A stretch of 31,131 bases of DNA from the NCBI GenBank assembly GCA_036501345.1, contig DASYAN010000013.1:1-31131 (forward strand), given 5' to 3'. The position numbers and the translations under genes are program-made. The notes beneath the pieces are model-generated. The model saw nothing but the letters and a program-made list of their open reading frames with translations. It did no database searches and was not told where the DNA came from. This DNA comes from DASYAN01 sp036501345. Lineage in GTDB: Bacteria; Chloroflexota; Ktedonobacteria; Ktedonobacterales; Ktedonobacteraceae. Position 1 is the first letter of the stretch, and each line of letters opens with the position of its first letter. Of the stretch, positions 13,525-23,528 are shown piece by piece.

Positions 13525-16500
13525 TTACTCCAGGACCGCGCTGCGGCGTAGCGTGATCAGTTCTTTGAAAGTATCATTGTCTAGTTCGGTTAGCCAGGAC
13601 TCATCGGTTCCCACTACTAGCGAGGAGAGCCGCTTTTTGTCTTCAATCATCGCATCGATACGCTCTTCCATTGTGCCCATGGCTACAAACTTATGTACGA
13701 AGACGTTTTTACGTTGACCGATGCGGAACGCACGGTCAGTAGCTTGGTCTTCGACGGCAGGATTCCACCAGCGATCGAAGTGGAAGACATAGTTGGCTTT
13801 GGTTAGATTCAGTCCCACACCGCCTGCACGCAGTGAGAGGATAAATGCCGACGGTTCGGTCTCAGGGTCTTGAAACTCAGACACCATCTGGTCCCGCTTG
13901 TTCACGTTGGTCCCACCATGCAAATAGAATGTGTTGTAATGCCAAGTGTGCTCAAGATAGCGCTGGAGCGCACCCCCAATCTCTGTGAATTGGGTGAAGA
14001 TGAGCGCACTCTCGCCATTATCAATCACCTCTTCAACCATCTCTGCGAGCCGCTGGAGCTTGTGGGAACGCTCGGCGGTGAAGGCGCTACCATCCTGCAG
14101 GAACTGCATTGGATGGTTACAGATCTGCTTGAGCCTCAGGAGCGTGGATAAAATCAAGCCTCGGCGCTGGATGCCTTCAGCGTTTTTGAGCTGCTCTGTG
14201 ACATCTTTGACAACGGCTTCATAGAGAGATGCTTGCTCAGGTGTGAGCGTACAATACATCTTCTGCTCGATTTTATCTGGCAGGTCGTTGATTATATTTT
14301 TGTCGGTCTTGACACGTCGCAAGATGAAGGGCTCTACCAGCTTCTTTAAGGTCACCGACTTGGTCATGTCATTTTCTTTGTGGATAGGCACCTCGAAGGT
14401 CTTGCGGAACTGTGCTTCTTTACCCAGATAGCCTGGATGAAGGAAGTTGAAGATGGACCAGAGATCACGCAGGCGGTTCTCAACGGGCGTGCCAGTCAAG
14501 GCCATTCGATGTGGTGCAACAAGCTTGAGAATCGCACGCGTCTGGGCAGCCTCTGGATTCTTGATGTTCTGGGCCTCATCGACCACAACTCGGTGCCAAT
14601 TCAGGCTGCGCAAGAGCTTTTCGTCCAGCCTGACTAGTGCAAAGGAGGTCAGGATAACATCGTGCATCTGACACGTTGCCTTGAAGGTTTTCTCATCTTT
14701 AATCCGTACACTGCCTTGATGAACCAGAGTGCGTAGATTTGGCGCAAAGCGCTCGATCTCCTTGCGCCAGTTGCCTAGCACGGACGTCGGCGCAATGATC
14801 AGGGTTGGCGGCACCTCATCATCTACCTCCCGCTCCTTAAGTAGGCGGGCAATAACCTCCAAAGTCTTGCCCAGGCCCATGTCGTCCGCTAGACAAGGGT
14901 TCAAGCCTAGGCTTTCCAGATATTGGAGCCAGGCAACACCACGCTTCTGATAGTCGCGCAAGGTTCCCTGCAAGGCTTGTGGATCATTAATGGGGGCAAA
15001 CGCATTCTTGTCGTGGAGTTGGGATAGCATGTCCTTCAGAGTTTGGTCATGATCCCATTCCAGATCATCCTCTCTCTCTGTCCCAAGCTTCAGCATATCC
15101 AGGAGTGTGACATCGGGCTCCTCATCCTGGTGTGTCTGCCAGAATTGCAGGAGTTGCTGCATCTTCTCGCGATCCAGTTCCATCCACTGCCCTCGGAATT
15201 GGACCAAGGATGTTTTGGCATTGACGAGTTGCAGCCATTCCTGTTCTGTGACCACTTGGCCTCCAACCGAGAGCTGATATTGGTAAGCGATGATATTGCC
15301 AAGAGCGAGGTGGCTACTACCAACTGCTGCCGCTCCCTTCTTGGGCTTACTCAGAGATGTTTTGAGGCGGATTTTCGTGCGTCGCCGCCCATCAGGTGTC
15401 CACCATGCCGGGACAATTACGGTGTAGCCCGCATCTTCGAGTACCCAGGCACTTTCCTTCAAGAACGCGAACGCCTCGTCCAAAGTGAGTCGGCAGCCAG
15501 CTGGCTGGTCTGTGGCTAGTCCATCCCAAACTGTAGGATAGATTCGGGCAGCATATCCTAGGGCTAGTAACAGTTGTTTCTCAAAGCCCTGACCGAAAGG
15601 CTGAGCGGCCTCCATACGCATCCTGGGCTTGAGACTCCAATAATCTTCCAAGCTCAGCTTGAGCGAGGGATCATGCTTGGCCGCAACGAGAAAGTACAGT
15701 TGCCAGTTGTCAACATCAGTGGCAGCTGCCTCTTCGAGCCGGAAGCAGAGGGTGAAGCCTGCCTGCGTGTGCGCTCTGGTAAAGTTTGCACGCCAGACTA
15801 GCCAGTGTTTGTAGTCCTCCAGCGCGTCAGCGGCAGTCTGGACGGAGTTCGGTTGGCTCGGGTGTAGAGATCGGTACAGGATTGTGTCTATAATTTGCTG
15901 GTCAAATTTGGCAGTAAAGGGCGTCTCGGTAACGATGCCGTGCAGAAGGCACTCCGAGAAGTGACGAAGTAAGGACTCTTTGCGAAATAATTCTGCGCCA
16001 TCCGGACTATTCAGTCCCGCAGTGCAAACCGCGGGCATGGCACCGACGTAGCGCTCGATGATTCTTTCATAGGTATCAGACAGCAGTTCCCAACCAGAGT
16101 GGAGTTCAAAGCTGGGATTATTGTTAGTCTTCTTGCCCTTACCCTTGGTCGCAGTAGACGGAAGTGCCCGGTACTTGAGGGCGGGGATATACTGATCTTT
16201 GGCGATGATGCCTTTGAATGCCTGAGCGTATTGGTGCCAGAACAAAAGGTCCGCACCTAGCTGGAAGTCCTCAGCCGCATTTAAGGCTATGAAATGAATA
16301 TCGTTGAGTGCAGCGATGACGTCGGATACACAATAGCAGCAAATTTGCCACGGTATCAGATCAAACTCTACAGGCACTTCCTCATCTACATAATGTAGCA
16401 GCTCGAAAGAGGGTAATGGTTTGCCTGCAGCTGTTGGGAAGAGAAAATATTTCATCTGCAGGGTGCGTGCTAAAGCACCAGACGCGGACTCTCGCAGGCC

Positions 16501-16680
16501 TAGTTTCTCCATGAGAAACGTTGCCAGAGCTGTGTCCATCAGGTGCCGAGGATGAACGGTCTTGCTATGGCGCTGCGATGTGCTTTGTAGGGTATCGGCC
16601 TCTACCCATAGGTAGAAGGTCCCTTTCTGGATAAACTCGTGTTTGTCGTCGGGAATCCAAGTCCCGTGGATAATATGCAT
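13525..16680 (-). CDS. SNF2/HepA-family DEAD/DEAH-box helicase
   Basis: A 1051-residue Swi2/Snf2 ATPase. The N-terminal ~550 residues are the family's variable part. Motif I is LADDMGLGKT near residue 597, motif II VVVDEAQNIKNP near 700, and TGTPVENRLRDLWSIFNFL follows. The helicase-C lobe has SALIFTQFTEIG near 890 and the motif VI region DQATDRAFRIGQ near 980. These enzymes use ATP to move along double-stranded DNA and remodel protein-DNA complexes. ATG 16680 has an AGGAG site 7 bases upstream, and a TATAAT on the minus strand (16738-16733) suits a promoter, though no good -35 is visible. It is the first gene of a two-gene operon with the SWIM protein. No broken motif was seen. Confidence 0.96.
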   Translation of the reverse strand: MHIIHGTWIPDDKHEFIQKGTFYLWVEADTLQSTSQRHSKTVHPRHLMDTALATFLMEKLGLRESASGALARTLQMKYFLFPTAAGKPLPSFELLHYVDEEVPVEFDLIPWQICCYCVSDVIAALNDIHFIALNAAEDFQLGADLLFWHQYAQAFKGIIAKDQYIPALKYRALPSTATKGKGKKTNNNPSFELHSGWELLSDTYERIIERYVGAMPAVCTAGLNSPDGAELFRKESLLRHFSECLLHGIVTETPFTAKFDQQIIDTILYRSLHPSQPNSVQTAADALEDYKHWLVWRANFTRAHTQAGFTLCFRLEEAAATDVDNWQLYFLVAAKHDPSLKLSLEDYWSLKPRMRMEAAQPFGQGFEKQLLLALGYAARIYPTVWDGLATDQPAGCRLTLDEAFAFLKESAWVLEDAGYTVIVPAWWTPDGRRRTKIRLKTSLSKPKKGAAAVGSSHLALGNIIAYQYQLSVGGQVVTEQEWLQLVNAKTSLVQFRGQWMELDREKMQQLLQFWQTHQDEEPDVTLLDMLKLGTEREDDLEWDHDQTLKDMLSQLHDKNAFAPINDPQALQGTLRDYQKRGVAWLQYLESLGLNPCLADDMGLGKTLEVIARLLKEREVDDEVPPTLIIAPTSVLGNWRKEIERFAPNLRTLVHQGSVRIKDEKTFKATCQMHDVILTSFALVRLDEKLLRSLNWHRVVVDEAQNIKNPEAAQTRAILKLVAPHRMALTGTPVENRLRDLWSIFNFLHPGYLGKEAQFRKTFEVPIHKENDMTKSVTLKKLVEPFILRRVKTDKNIINDLPDKIEQKMYCTLTPEQASLYEAVVKDVTEQLKNAEGIQRRGLILSTLLRLKQICNHPMQFLQDGSAFTAERSHKLQRLAEMVEEVIDNGESALIFTQFTEIGGALQRYLEHTWHYNTFYLHGGTNVNKRDQMVSEFQDPETEPSAFILSLRAGGVGLNLTKANYVFHFDRWWNPAVEDQATDRAFRIGQRKNVFVHKFVAMGTMEERIDAMIEDKKRLSSLVVGTDESWLTELDNDTFKELITLRRSAVLE

Positions 16681-16786
16681 GTCATACTCCTGAGATAGAC
16701 ATCACAAAAAGGTCCTTCTGTGACATTTTACAATTATACACTAGTCAGGCAAATTCTTTTGTTGATTCAGTATATCTAGAGAAAAA

Positions 16787-16798
16787 CCTCTGCAGAGG
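16787..16798. promoter_or_regulatory. 12-bp palindrome in the divergent promoter region
   Basis: CCTCTGCAGAGG is a perfect palindrome between the left-facing helicase gene and the right-facing TPR operon, 15 bases upstream of the TPR -35 box. It could be an operator; no regulator is identified. Confidence 0.35.
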
Positions 16799-16813
16799 AG
16801 GGCTCTGAGCACT

Positions 16814-16842
16814 TTGACTTTCCATAGTTAAAGAATTACAAT
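16814..16842 (+). promoter_or_regulatory. Strong sigma-A-type promoter for the TPR operon
   Basis: TTGACT (16814-16819), a 17-base spacer and TACAAT (16837-16842): five of six matches in each box at ideal spacing. Transcription would start near 16850, about 60 bases before the TPR start codon. Confidence 0.7.
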
Positions 16843-16908
16843 GGATTCAGAGTTACGAGTCAACTACGCGCTACTCAACAAGATATGCGTTTTAAGGAAT
16901 ATATTTTT

Positions 16909-19152
16909 ATGACAACAGCAGACAACGAAAAAAAAGAAAAGGATCGGCAACTGGCTGAGCAACGCCTGCAAGTCGGGCTTGAAGGATATGAGAGTGGCAA
17001 ATTAGATAAGGCCACCGAAGCATTTGGGGATGCTGAAATTCGTTTTCGTCTGGTCGGCGACTTTAAACGTGCCGGGGATGCACGTTCGATGATTGCAGAT
17101 ATACAGCGCGAGAATAATCAATTAGAACAAGCCCTCAACAGCTACCAACGAGCCCGCAGACATTTCCAGGAAGCTCAACGCCCTCTGCTCGAAGCTGCAA
17201 GCATGCTATCAATTGGGCATGTTGAACGGCAATTGGGTCATTTAGATCGGGCTCAGGATGCCTATCAGGCTGCACAACAAATCTATCGTGTACACAACAA
17301 CGCTCAGGGATTGGGAAATGTGGCATTGGCATTGGGACATATCGAACTCCAACGGGGCAATATTAGATATGCCGCCGAACATTATCAGGATGCCATTAAC
17401 TATTTCAAGGAAGCAAACGATAATATTAATGAGGCTGATGCCAGTCGGAGCCTGGCCGATATCCAACGCATGGCCCGCCAGTTCACCGAAGCTGAAAGAG
17501 TCTACCAGAGAGCGCTCACCATCTATCGCGTTCATAAAGACAATTTTGGTATTGTCGATGCGCAAATAGGACTGGCACGCATTTATATTGAGCAGGAACG
17601 TTTTGACGAGGCCGCAAACACGCTCTCCGAGGCTCTCAACTTGGCAAGCATGATCGAGTACGAACTAGGCCAAGCCGACGCCAACCTTGGACTGGCTGAA
17701 ATAAACTTCCTACAAACCCATGTCGAGCAGGCACTCATCGCAGCACAATCAGCACTCCAAGTGTACACCAATCAGCACAATGCGCTCGGAGTTGCTAATG
17801 CGAGTCGGATGCTTGCAGAGATTAACTTGCGTCGTGGACAGGTCTCTTATGCAAATTCGATCATGGAACGAGCACTTCGAACGTATCAGTCAATCGCGTT
17901 TCGCGTAGGGCAAGCAGAAGCCACAGTGGGACTAGGCATGATCCAGTATCGACGAGGCTCGCTGGACCGTGCACGGCATACACTGGAAGATGGCAGCAAA
18001 CAGGCTCAGACACTCGACAATGACGTTCTCGAATGCAAGGCTCTGATTGGCTTGGGCGATGTCTATCAGCAGCTAGGACAACTCAGCTTTGCTCAACATG
18101 CCTATAGCGATGCACGTACGCGTGCGGAAGAACTGGGCGAAGTTGCAGGGGCTGCAAATATAGCGATAGCCGAGATAGACCAAGCACGCATCAGCATACT
18201 AAAAGGAGAGATGAACGAGGCTGAGTTACATCTAAATATCGGCATTGCAACAATGGACAAGAATCCACTGGCAATGCAACTCATGCCAATGGCAGAACTG
18301 GTACAGGGCTACTTCTTCCTGACAGAGGGAGATTTCACGCAAGCTGAACAGCATTTCAGCCAAGCGCACAATCAAGCCGAAGCGCACCAAGATGGGCTCA
18401 TCGCCGCAGAAGCTATCCTAGGACAAGCACAAGCTCGTCTTGCACGCAGAGAACTGGAAGCAGCTCAGAATACCTTCTTGGCGGCAGGACGCCAGTTCCA
18501 GTTGCTTGAAAGTACAAATGGGGATGGGGCCTCAGTACTGGGTCTCGCCCAGGTCAATATCGGCCAGCAACAGTGGGACGAAGCGATAGCAAACTGTGAC
18601 GCCGCCATTACACGTTTCACGCAAGCCAGCGATTTTATCAACGAAGCCGATGCATATCTCACACGCGGGCTAGTCCACCGCTCAAGAGATGAAATGGATG
18701 AGGCGCTCGCCGATTTTGAGCAGGCTCTCAAGTACTATCACCAACAGCGCCGTCCACTGGGCGTTGCGGACACCCGCTTTGCACGTGCATCAATTTTCTT
18801 GCTGCGCGGTGATTCGGAAAGTGCCAGAGACGAGCAGAGCAAAGCAATTACCCAGGTTGAACATGTAATGAATACTATCAGTAAACCCGAGCGATGGACA
18901 ACATTCTTACGCCAATACGCAGAGCAGTACGCAGCAACAGTCATTACCGACCTACGTCGTAACCAGGATGAGTCAGCTCGTCTCTTGCTACAGCACTTCG
19001 TACGTATTGCTGGGGAATCTGAGATCGAGCACCATCTCAAGGCTTACGAAAATGCTATTCCTACTGAAGGCGAAGATGTATCAGAGGAAGAGCTTAATGC
19101 CAATCGAGATCTACTGAGACGACTAGAAAAAATCCGTAGGGGATTGCCATGA
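16909..19152 (+). CDS. Tetratricopeptide repeat protein
   Basis: About 747 residues, nearly all TPR helices. Repeats of ~40 residues recur from the N-terminus to about residue 640, with the usual small/aromatic positions (for example GNIRYAAEHYQDAINYFKEA and LDRAQDAYQAAQQIY). Some 15 repeats are present. TPR arrays are scaffolds for protein-protein contact. ATG 16909 (MTTADNEKKEKDRQLAEQRL) is preferred over ATG 16885 because AAGGA lies about 10 bases upstream of it and nothing suitable precedes the earlier one. No signal peptide or membrane segment, so cytoplasmic. The C-terminal ~100 residues are charged helices outside the repeats. It heads a three-gene operon with two unknown proteins. The partner is unknown. 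Confidence 0.9.
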   Translation: MTTADNEKKEKDRQLAEQRLQVGLEGYESGKLDKATEAFGDAEIRFRLVGDFKRAGDARSMIADIQRENNQLEQALNSYQRARRHFQEAQRPLLEAASMLSIGHVERQLGHLDRAQDAYQAAQQIYRVHNNAQGLGNVALALGHIELQRGNIRYAAEHYQDAINYFKEANDNINEADASRSLADIQRMARQFTEAERVYQRALTIYRVHKDNFGIVDAQIGLARIYIEQERFDEAANTLSEALNLASMIEYELGQADANLGLAEINFLQTHVEQALIAAQSALQVYTNQHNALGVANASRMLAEINLRRGQVSYANSIMERALRTYQSIAFRVGQAEATVGLGMIQYRRGSLDRARHTLEDGSKQAQTLDNDVLECKALIGLGDVYQQLGQLSFAQHAYSDARTRAEELGEVAGAANIAIAEIDQARISILKGEMNEAELHLNIGIATMDKNPLAMQLMPMAELVQGYFFLTEGDFTQAEQHFSQAHNQAEAHQDGLIAAEAILGQAQARLARRELEAAQNTFLAAGRQFQLLESTNGDGASVLGLAQVNIGQQQWDEAIANCDAAITRFTQASDFINEADAYLTRGLVHRSRDEMDEALADFEQALKYYHQQRRPLGVADTRFARASIFLLRGDSESARDEQSKAITQVEHVMNTISKPERWTTFLRQYAEQYAATVITDLRRNQDESARLLLQHFVRIAGESEIEHHLKAYENAIPTEGEDVSEEELNANRDLLRRLEKIRRGLP

Positions 19153-19286
19153 TATGGCTTCGCATGAGAGAATATAGGGAATTCTAAACATGCACACGAG
19201 AAAGGCATGAGCAGATAAAAACAAACCTGGGCAGATACATACACAAGTCGTGGTATCTGGTCCCGTTATTTGGAGGACAGCGAGTT

Positions 19287-20060
19287 ATGGGCATACACTT
19301 CTTACGTGGGAATTCACAAACCCCAAAAGGCCATGCAATCTTCATAGCACGAAGCACAAGAGATTCTCGGGTCGTGTATAGTACCTATTGTCTTGTACCA
19401 CCGATTCCTATGTCTCTTGCAAAATACCTTCCCCCTCTCTTCGCTGCGCAAATTCCCTCAGAAGACTTACAAGGCGCAGCAAATATTGCAGGTATGCCCA
19501 TCCCTCCCATGCTGGAAGAGGGTATGAGCCCAGAGGAATTAGAAGTATTAGCTGAGCGTCGGGATGATGATCTGTGCGATATCGGCACAGTTTCCAGCGA
19601 AGAAATGGAACGCATGCAACTAGCATCAATAATCAGCCAAGAATATGCACAATTGTATGCTTTGTATATCGCACAAGCCAATCAGCTATCTTTACCCAGC
19701 CATCCACGCCACCAAGCACCAGCACAGTTGGATGACCTGGATGCCGACGAGCTTCTTGTCGAGACAATGCCAGAACGGCAAAAGCTTGCAGAACTTGGGA
19801 AATTGGTAGGCATGGCTCGCTATGCCTTAGACGTGCATGATGACACCTTGCTCCAAGATACAAAACGACGTATGGAACGCATCGTCCGCCGTCTACCCGA
19901 AAAATATCGTGGAACGGAACTCGTTGCAACCGCCACCGGAAATCGCCAGCATAGCGCTAAGCTAGCCGACTTGTATCTGAGCCGGGCCTATAAATTGCTT
20001 GATGAAGAATATGCCGCTATCCCACCCTTGGATCGTGCTATTCGTGATTTACAAGCATAG
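19287..20060 (+). CDS. Hypothetical protein in TPR operon, 257 residues
   Basis: Not recognised. ATG 19287 has GGAGGA 9 bases upstream. The N-terminal ~60 residues look like a compact beta domain (MGIHFLRGNSQTPKGHAIFI, then STRDSRVVYSTYCLVPPIPM). A long acidic and helical region follows, with Pro-rich breaks. The last 100 residues are helical and basic (ERQKLAELGKLVGMARYALD). The opening suggests a protein that handles a small molecule or gathers run-time data, but no catalytic motif is visible. It lies 134 bases after the TPR gene and 58 before the next one, so a shared transcript is likely. Codon use matches the neighbours. Confidence 0.8.
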   Translation: MGIHFLRGNSQTPKGHAIFIARSTRDSRVVYSTYCLVPPIPMSLAKYLPPLFAAQIPSEDLQGAANIAGMPIPPMLEEGMSPEELEVLAERRDDDLCDIGTVSSEEMERMQLASIISQEYAQLYALYIAQANQLSLPSHPRHQAPAQLDDLDADELLVETMPERQKLAELGKLVGMARYALDVHDDTLLQDTKRRMERIVRRLPEKYRGTELVATATGNRQHSAKLADLYLSRAYKLLDEEYAAIPPLDRAIRDLQA

Positions 20061-20118
20061 ATCCTGCTAAGGAGGCAATTATCAATATGCACTTAAAGAA
20101 CTATTTAGGAGTTTTACT

Positions 20119-21540
20119 ATGGTAGCAGTAGATATAGAAGCTGATCTCTCACCACTTGTTGATGCCGTTGTGAGCGGCAATCTTGACCGGATTGTCGCCA
20201 CCGCACGCGAATATTTACAGCGCGATAGCGCACTAGACATCTTAATTGGCCACATCAGCATGATTGCAGCACATGGAGACCCGATAGGACATCGCACCAC
20301 CACCCTGGCTGCAGCATCCATGTTGAGTCGCTTTATCCCCTGGATACCAGCCCCCGTAGATACGCCAGAGCCACCAAAAGAACGTGCATTGCCACTTTTT
20401 GTACAAGCGCTCAAAGTTGCGATGCCAATACTGCATGCCGGACGCGAAGCACAAGCCCATGTCGAGTATCCAGATCCGCTCTTTCCTAGCGAACTGCTAG
20501 ATAGCCACAAGAGCGTGAATGACGTGATGCGCGAAGCTATCGAGAACAACGATGCACAGTTAGCTGAACGTGTCCTGCTAGGGCTATATGGCACAGGTGC
20601 TGATTATCGTACAATGCAAGTGCGTGCCTATGAGTCTATTGCTACCACTTTCCAAAACGGCGGTCACCCTTTAATATTCGCAGTCCGAGGCTTCCAATTG
20701 TTGGACGCAGTGGAATGGGGAGACCGTGCACCGAACATTATCCACTGGCTAGCACCTCATTTGCCACTGAACCCTCATAATGATGAGCCCACCTGGATCA
20801 AAGCCGTCCGTGCCTATACAGCAGAACCATCCCATAGTCTGGTAGGCATTCGAACACGCCTATCTGCTCCTAAGGATGAAAACGCGCTTCCTTTACGGAA
20901 ACTGATTCTCAGCGATGCAGATACCACTCAGATCTGTCAAGGCGTTTATAACGCTCTCATCAATGGTGAAGCCTCCCCACATGCCGTTGGCTCCGTCATT
21001 GTACTGGCGGCAGCCGATATTATACAGAGAATCGGAGACGAGGACCGCGAATTGTTTCTACGAGCTGCTCATGGCCTACTTTTCGCTGCAGCGGTACGTC
21101 TGGTCTTCCGACAAGTCCAGGATGTAGAGGTGCTGAACCTGCTATTCACGTCAGCAGCATATATTAATGCCCTGCAAAAAGAAATTCCAGTGCAACAACA
21201 GCAGGCAGTTTCAAAGGCGTCAGCAATCGGGGGAGGACTTATTGCCGCCTCTCAGCCTGAAACGCTCGCATCTCAACTCCAAGCCCAGGATTTGCCGGGA
21301 GCACACACAACTGCACAGCGCTACTTGAAAATTGGCCATGATCCACGTGGGCTCTTCGGCACGATCGGTCTAGCGGCTGCTCAGGTTGATGCAGAAAGCG
21401 TCCAGGGCCATAACCTGCAAATCGTCCAGGCAGCGGCAGAGGAGTTCCTGGCATGGCCTAAAACCCTTGCGACCATCGATATTGATGTCCTATTACAGGT
21501 TGCACTACGTGCAGCACTGTTCGGGGATAAGACAAAGTAG
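20119..21540 (+). CDS. Hypothetical all-helical protein, 473 residues
   Basis: Not firmly recognised. ATG 20119 has TTAGGAG about 8 bases upstream. The product is almost entirely alpha-helical and Ala-rich with spaced histidines (GHISMIAAHGDPIGHRTTTL; later RAAHGLLFAAAVRLVFR). A segment near residues 265-320 resembles, loosely, helical domains attached to Rieske-type proteins in Actinobacteria, but no Rieske CxH motifs are present. The histidines and acidic residues might bind metal; this is a guess. It is the last gene before a strong hairpin terminator, so it probably shares the TPR operon transcript and may belong to the same complex. Confidence 0.8.
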   Translation: MVAVDIEADLSPLVDAVVSGNLDRIVATAREYLQRDSALDILIGHISMIAAHGDPIGHRTTTLAAASMLSRFIPWIPAPVDTPEPPKERALPLFVQALKVAMPILHAGREAQAHVEYPDPLFPSELLDSHKSVNDVMREAIENNDAQLAERVLLGLYGTGADYRTMQVRAYESIATTFQNGGHPLIFAVRGFQLLDAVEWGDRAPNIIHWLAPHLPLNPHNDEPTWIKAVRAYTAEPSHSLVGIRTRLSAPKDENALPLRKLILSDADTTQICQGVYNALINGEASPHAVGSVIVLAAADIIQRIGDEDRELFLRAAHGLLFAAAVRLVFRQVQDVEVLNLLFTSAAYINALQKEIPVQQQQAVSKASAIGGGLIAASQPETLASQLQAQDLPGAHTTAQRYLKIGHDPRGLFGTIGLAAAQVDAESVQGHNLQIVQAAAEEFLAWPKTLATIDIDVLLQVALRAALFGDKTK

Positions 21541-21603
21541 TCTCGCAGCTTTAACTATTACGTGTCTTATCACTCGATATGCATAAATCATCTGATGATA
21601 AGG

Positions 21604-21645
21604 TAAGAGACTGATTTTATGCCTAGCATGCTATTCAGTCTCTTA
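21604..21645 (+). terminator. Hairpin terminator of the TPR operon
   Basis: TAAGAGACTGA (21604-21614) pairs perfectly with TCAGTCTCTTA (21635-21645), an 11-bp stem with a 20-base loop that itself contains ATGC/GCAT. A short T-rich run follows. It lies 64 bases past the last gene of the operon. Confidence 0.75.
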
Positions 21646-21692
21646 TTTTATGATTTAGAAGCACATATCTTTATCACATCGCATATTTCGGA

Positions 21693-21717
21693 CCCTTTTA
21701 CTGCAAAGGGGTAAAAT
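21693..21717 (+). promoter_or_regulatory. Inverted repeat overlapping a -10 region before the binding lipoprotein
   Basis: CCCTTT (21693-21698) and AAAGGG (21705-21710) form an inverted repeat with a 6-base centre, directly followed by TAAAAT (21712-21717), a plausible -10 box. The -35 is weak. The arrangement fits a repressor site in the spacer of the promoter for the gene at 21754. Confidence 0.4.
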
Positions 21718-21753
21718 ACATTACAAGAAAAGTCTCCTAAGGAGAATCAGGTC

Positions 21754-23514
21754 ATGTCGATCAATCAGAAGAACTATCATCACAGATTGCTACTCTTCAC
21801 ATTTTGTCTTCTTCCACTGCTTATCTGTTCCTGCAATCTATTTGGTGGAGAGAATCCTCTTCCCACTAGGCAAGCAGTAAAAGCGCCAAATAGCATGCAA
21901 ACATATACTGTTCCTATTACAGGGGTTGAAGATTTTGATACATTGGATCCAGCACTAGCCCATGATCCATCATCAATCAATGCGATCCAAATGATCTACA
22001 CTGGTCTGGTCCAGATCAATGATAATTTTCAGATTCAGCCACAGCTTGCCGAATCATGGGAACTAGGAAGTAACGGCACAACTTGGACATTTCACCTCAA
22101 GCCCAATCTCAAATTTAGCGATGGAACCTCACTCACCTCCGCCGATGTAGCATATAGTATCAACCGCGCTCTCGAACCAGCGACCAAGTCGACAGTCGCA
22201 CCTGTTTATCTGGGATTGATCAAAGATTCTGATCGACTCCTTGCTGGGCAAATCCCTACATTAATTGGAGATAGTCTACAGACGCCAGATCCGCATACGC
22301 TGGTGATCATTACGAACAAAAAAGCTGCTTATTTTCTCGCCATGCTCACTTCACCATGCTCATATATCGTCGAACAGAGCCTGATCAACAAATATGGTGC
22401 TCAGTTTACCGACCACTTAAATGAGGGAGGCGGGGCAGGACCTTTCAAAGTTGCTCAATATACTCACCGGGCCGATATTGACTTTATACCTAATCCCAAT
22501 TACTATAACCAGCGCCCACAGCTGCAAAAAGTTACGTTCACTCTCTATCATTCCGCCGATCAGGCATACCAGGACTATCAGAATAACAAGCTTGACACAA
22601 CTCCAGTACCACTCTCCATGTTCGCCAGTAACCAGAAGAATCAAGAGTTTCATCAGGTTCCGCTACTATGGATCAACTATTACTCAATGAACTACCTAAC
22701 ACCACCTTTCGATAACATCCACATCAGGCAGGCCTTCGCACTGGCCATTGACAAGCAAGCGATTGTAAACAATGCATGGAAAGGCACTGTCGAGGCAACA
22801 AATCATATTGTACCGCCAGAGCTGCAAGGATCTAACCTCAATTTTACAGGACCGGATGATACCAAAAGCCTGAGTGGAGACCCCAAAAAGGCACAGGATC
22901 TGTTGAACCAAGGTTTGCATGAAGAGGGGTGGCATAGTATTTCGGAGATACCTGCAATCACATTGACATATGTGTCAGGCGTTAGCACCTTCGATCAAGA
23001 AGTCTCTGAACTAGTAGCCAGATGGCAACAAGTGCTTAAAGTCAAGGTAGCAGTCAACGCCGTAGACGAAGATACACTCCTAGCTGACATGACTGCAGCC
23101 ACGAATAATGCCAGCGGATTACAAATGTGGGGCCTAGCATGGGTAGGCCAATATCCCGAATATCCAGATCCGCATGACTGGCTCTCACAGCAATTTGGAC
23201 AAGGCTCACCCTTTAACAATGAAAATTATGGTCAGAATACAAGTCAAGATGCAGCCCAGCAGCAGCTTATTCAACAACAGATGGATGCAGCTGACGCAAA
23301 TATAGATGCGGGAAAAAATATACAGCCAATACAAATAGAACGCACCCAGAGCTATCAGCAAGAGGAGCAGCAGATCGTTAATGACGTTGGCTGGCTACCC
23401 ATGGAGCAAGCTACAGCAACATTTTTGCGCACAACTTCCATCGTTGGTATCAAGGACAATGCTGAAGGGATCATCCCTCCAGATGATTGGGCCAATATCT
23501 ACCGGGTGCAGTAG
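21754..23514 (+). CDS. Oligopeptide-type ABC transporter substrate-binding lipoprotein
   Basis: A 586-residue family 5 extracellular solute-binding protein (SBP_bac_5, OppA/DppA type). It carries a lipoprotein signal: basic N-terminus, LLLFTFCLLPLLI and lipobox ICSC with the lipid-bearing C27. The mature part shows the expected landmarks: DFDTLDPALAHDPSSINAIQ, LAESWELGSNGTTWTFHL and KFSDGTSLTSADVAYSINRA, then the later lobe with DIHIRQAFALAIDK-like sequence. It binds peptides or similar solutes outside the membrane for an ABC importer, but no permease or ATPase gene is adjacent, so the partner is elsewhere. ATG 21754 has AAGGAG about 10 bases upstream. The ligand cannot be read from the sequence. 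Confidence 0.95.
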   Translation: MSINQKNYHHRLLLFTFCLLPLLICSCNLFGGENPLPTRQAVKAPNSMQTYTVPITGVEDFDTLDPALAHDPSSINAIQMIYTGLVQINDNFQIQPQLAESWELGSNGTTWTFHLKPNLKFSDGTSLTSADVAYSINRALEPATKSTVAPVYLGLIKDSDRLLAGQIPTLIGDSLQTPDPHTLVIITNKKAAYFLAMLTSPCSYIVEQSLINKYGAQFTDHLNEGGGAGPFKVAQYTHRADIDFIPNPNYYNQRPQLQKVTFTLYHSADQAYQDYQNNKLDTTPVPLSMFASNQKNQEFHQVPLLWINYYSMNYLTPPFDNIHIRQAFALAIDKQAIVNNAWKGTVEATNHIVPPELQGSNLNFTGPDDTKSLSGDPKKAQDLLNQGLHEEGWHSISEIPAITLTYVSGVSTFDQEVSELVARWQQVLKVKVAVNAVDEDTLLADMTAATNNASGLQMWGLAWVGQYPEYPDPHDWLSQQFGQGSPFNNENYGQNTSQDAAQQQLIQQQMDAADANIDAGKNIQPIQIERTQSYQQEEQQIVNDVGWLPMEQATATFLRTTSIVGIKDNAEGIIPPDDWANIYRVQ

Positions 23515-23528
23515 CCTAGGTTTCCTAA

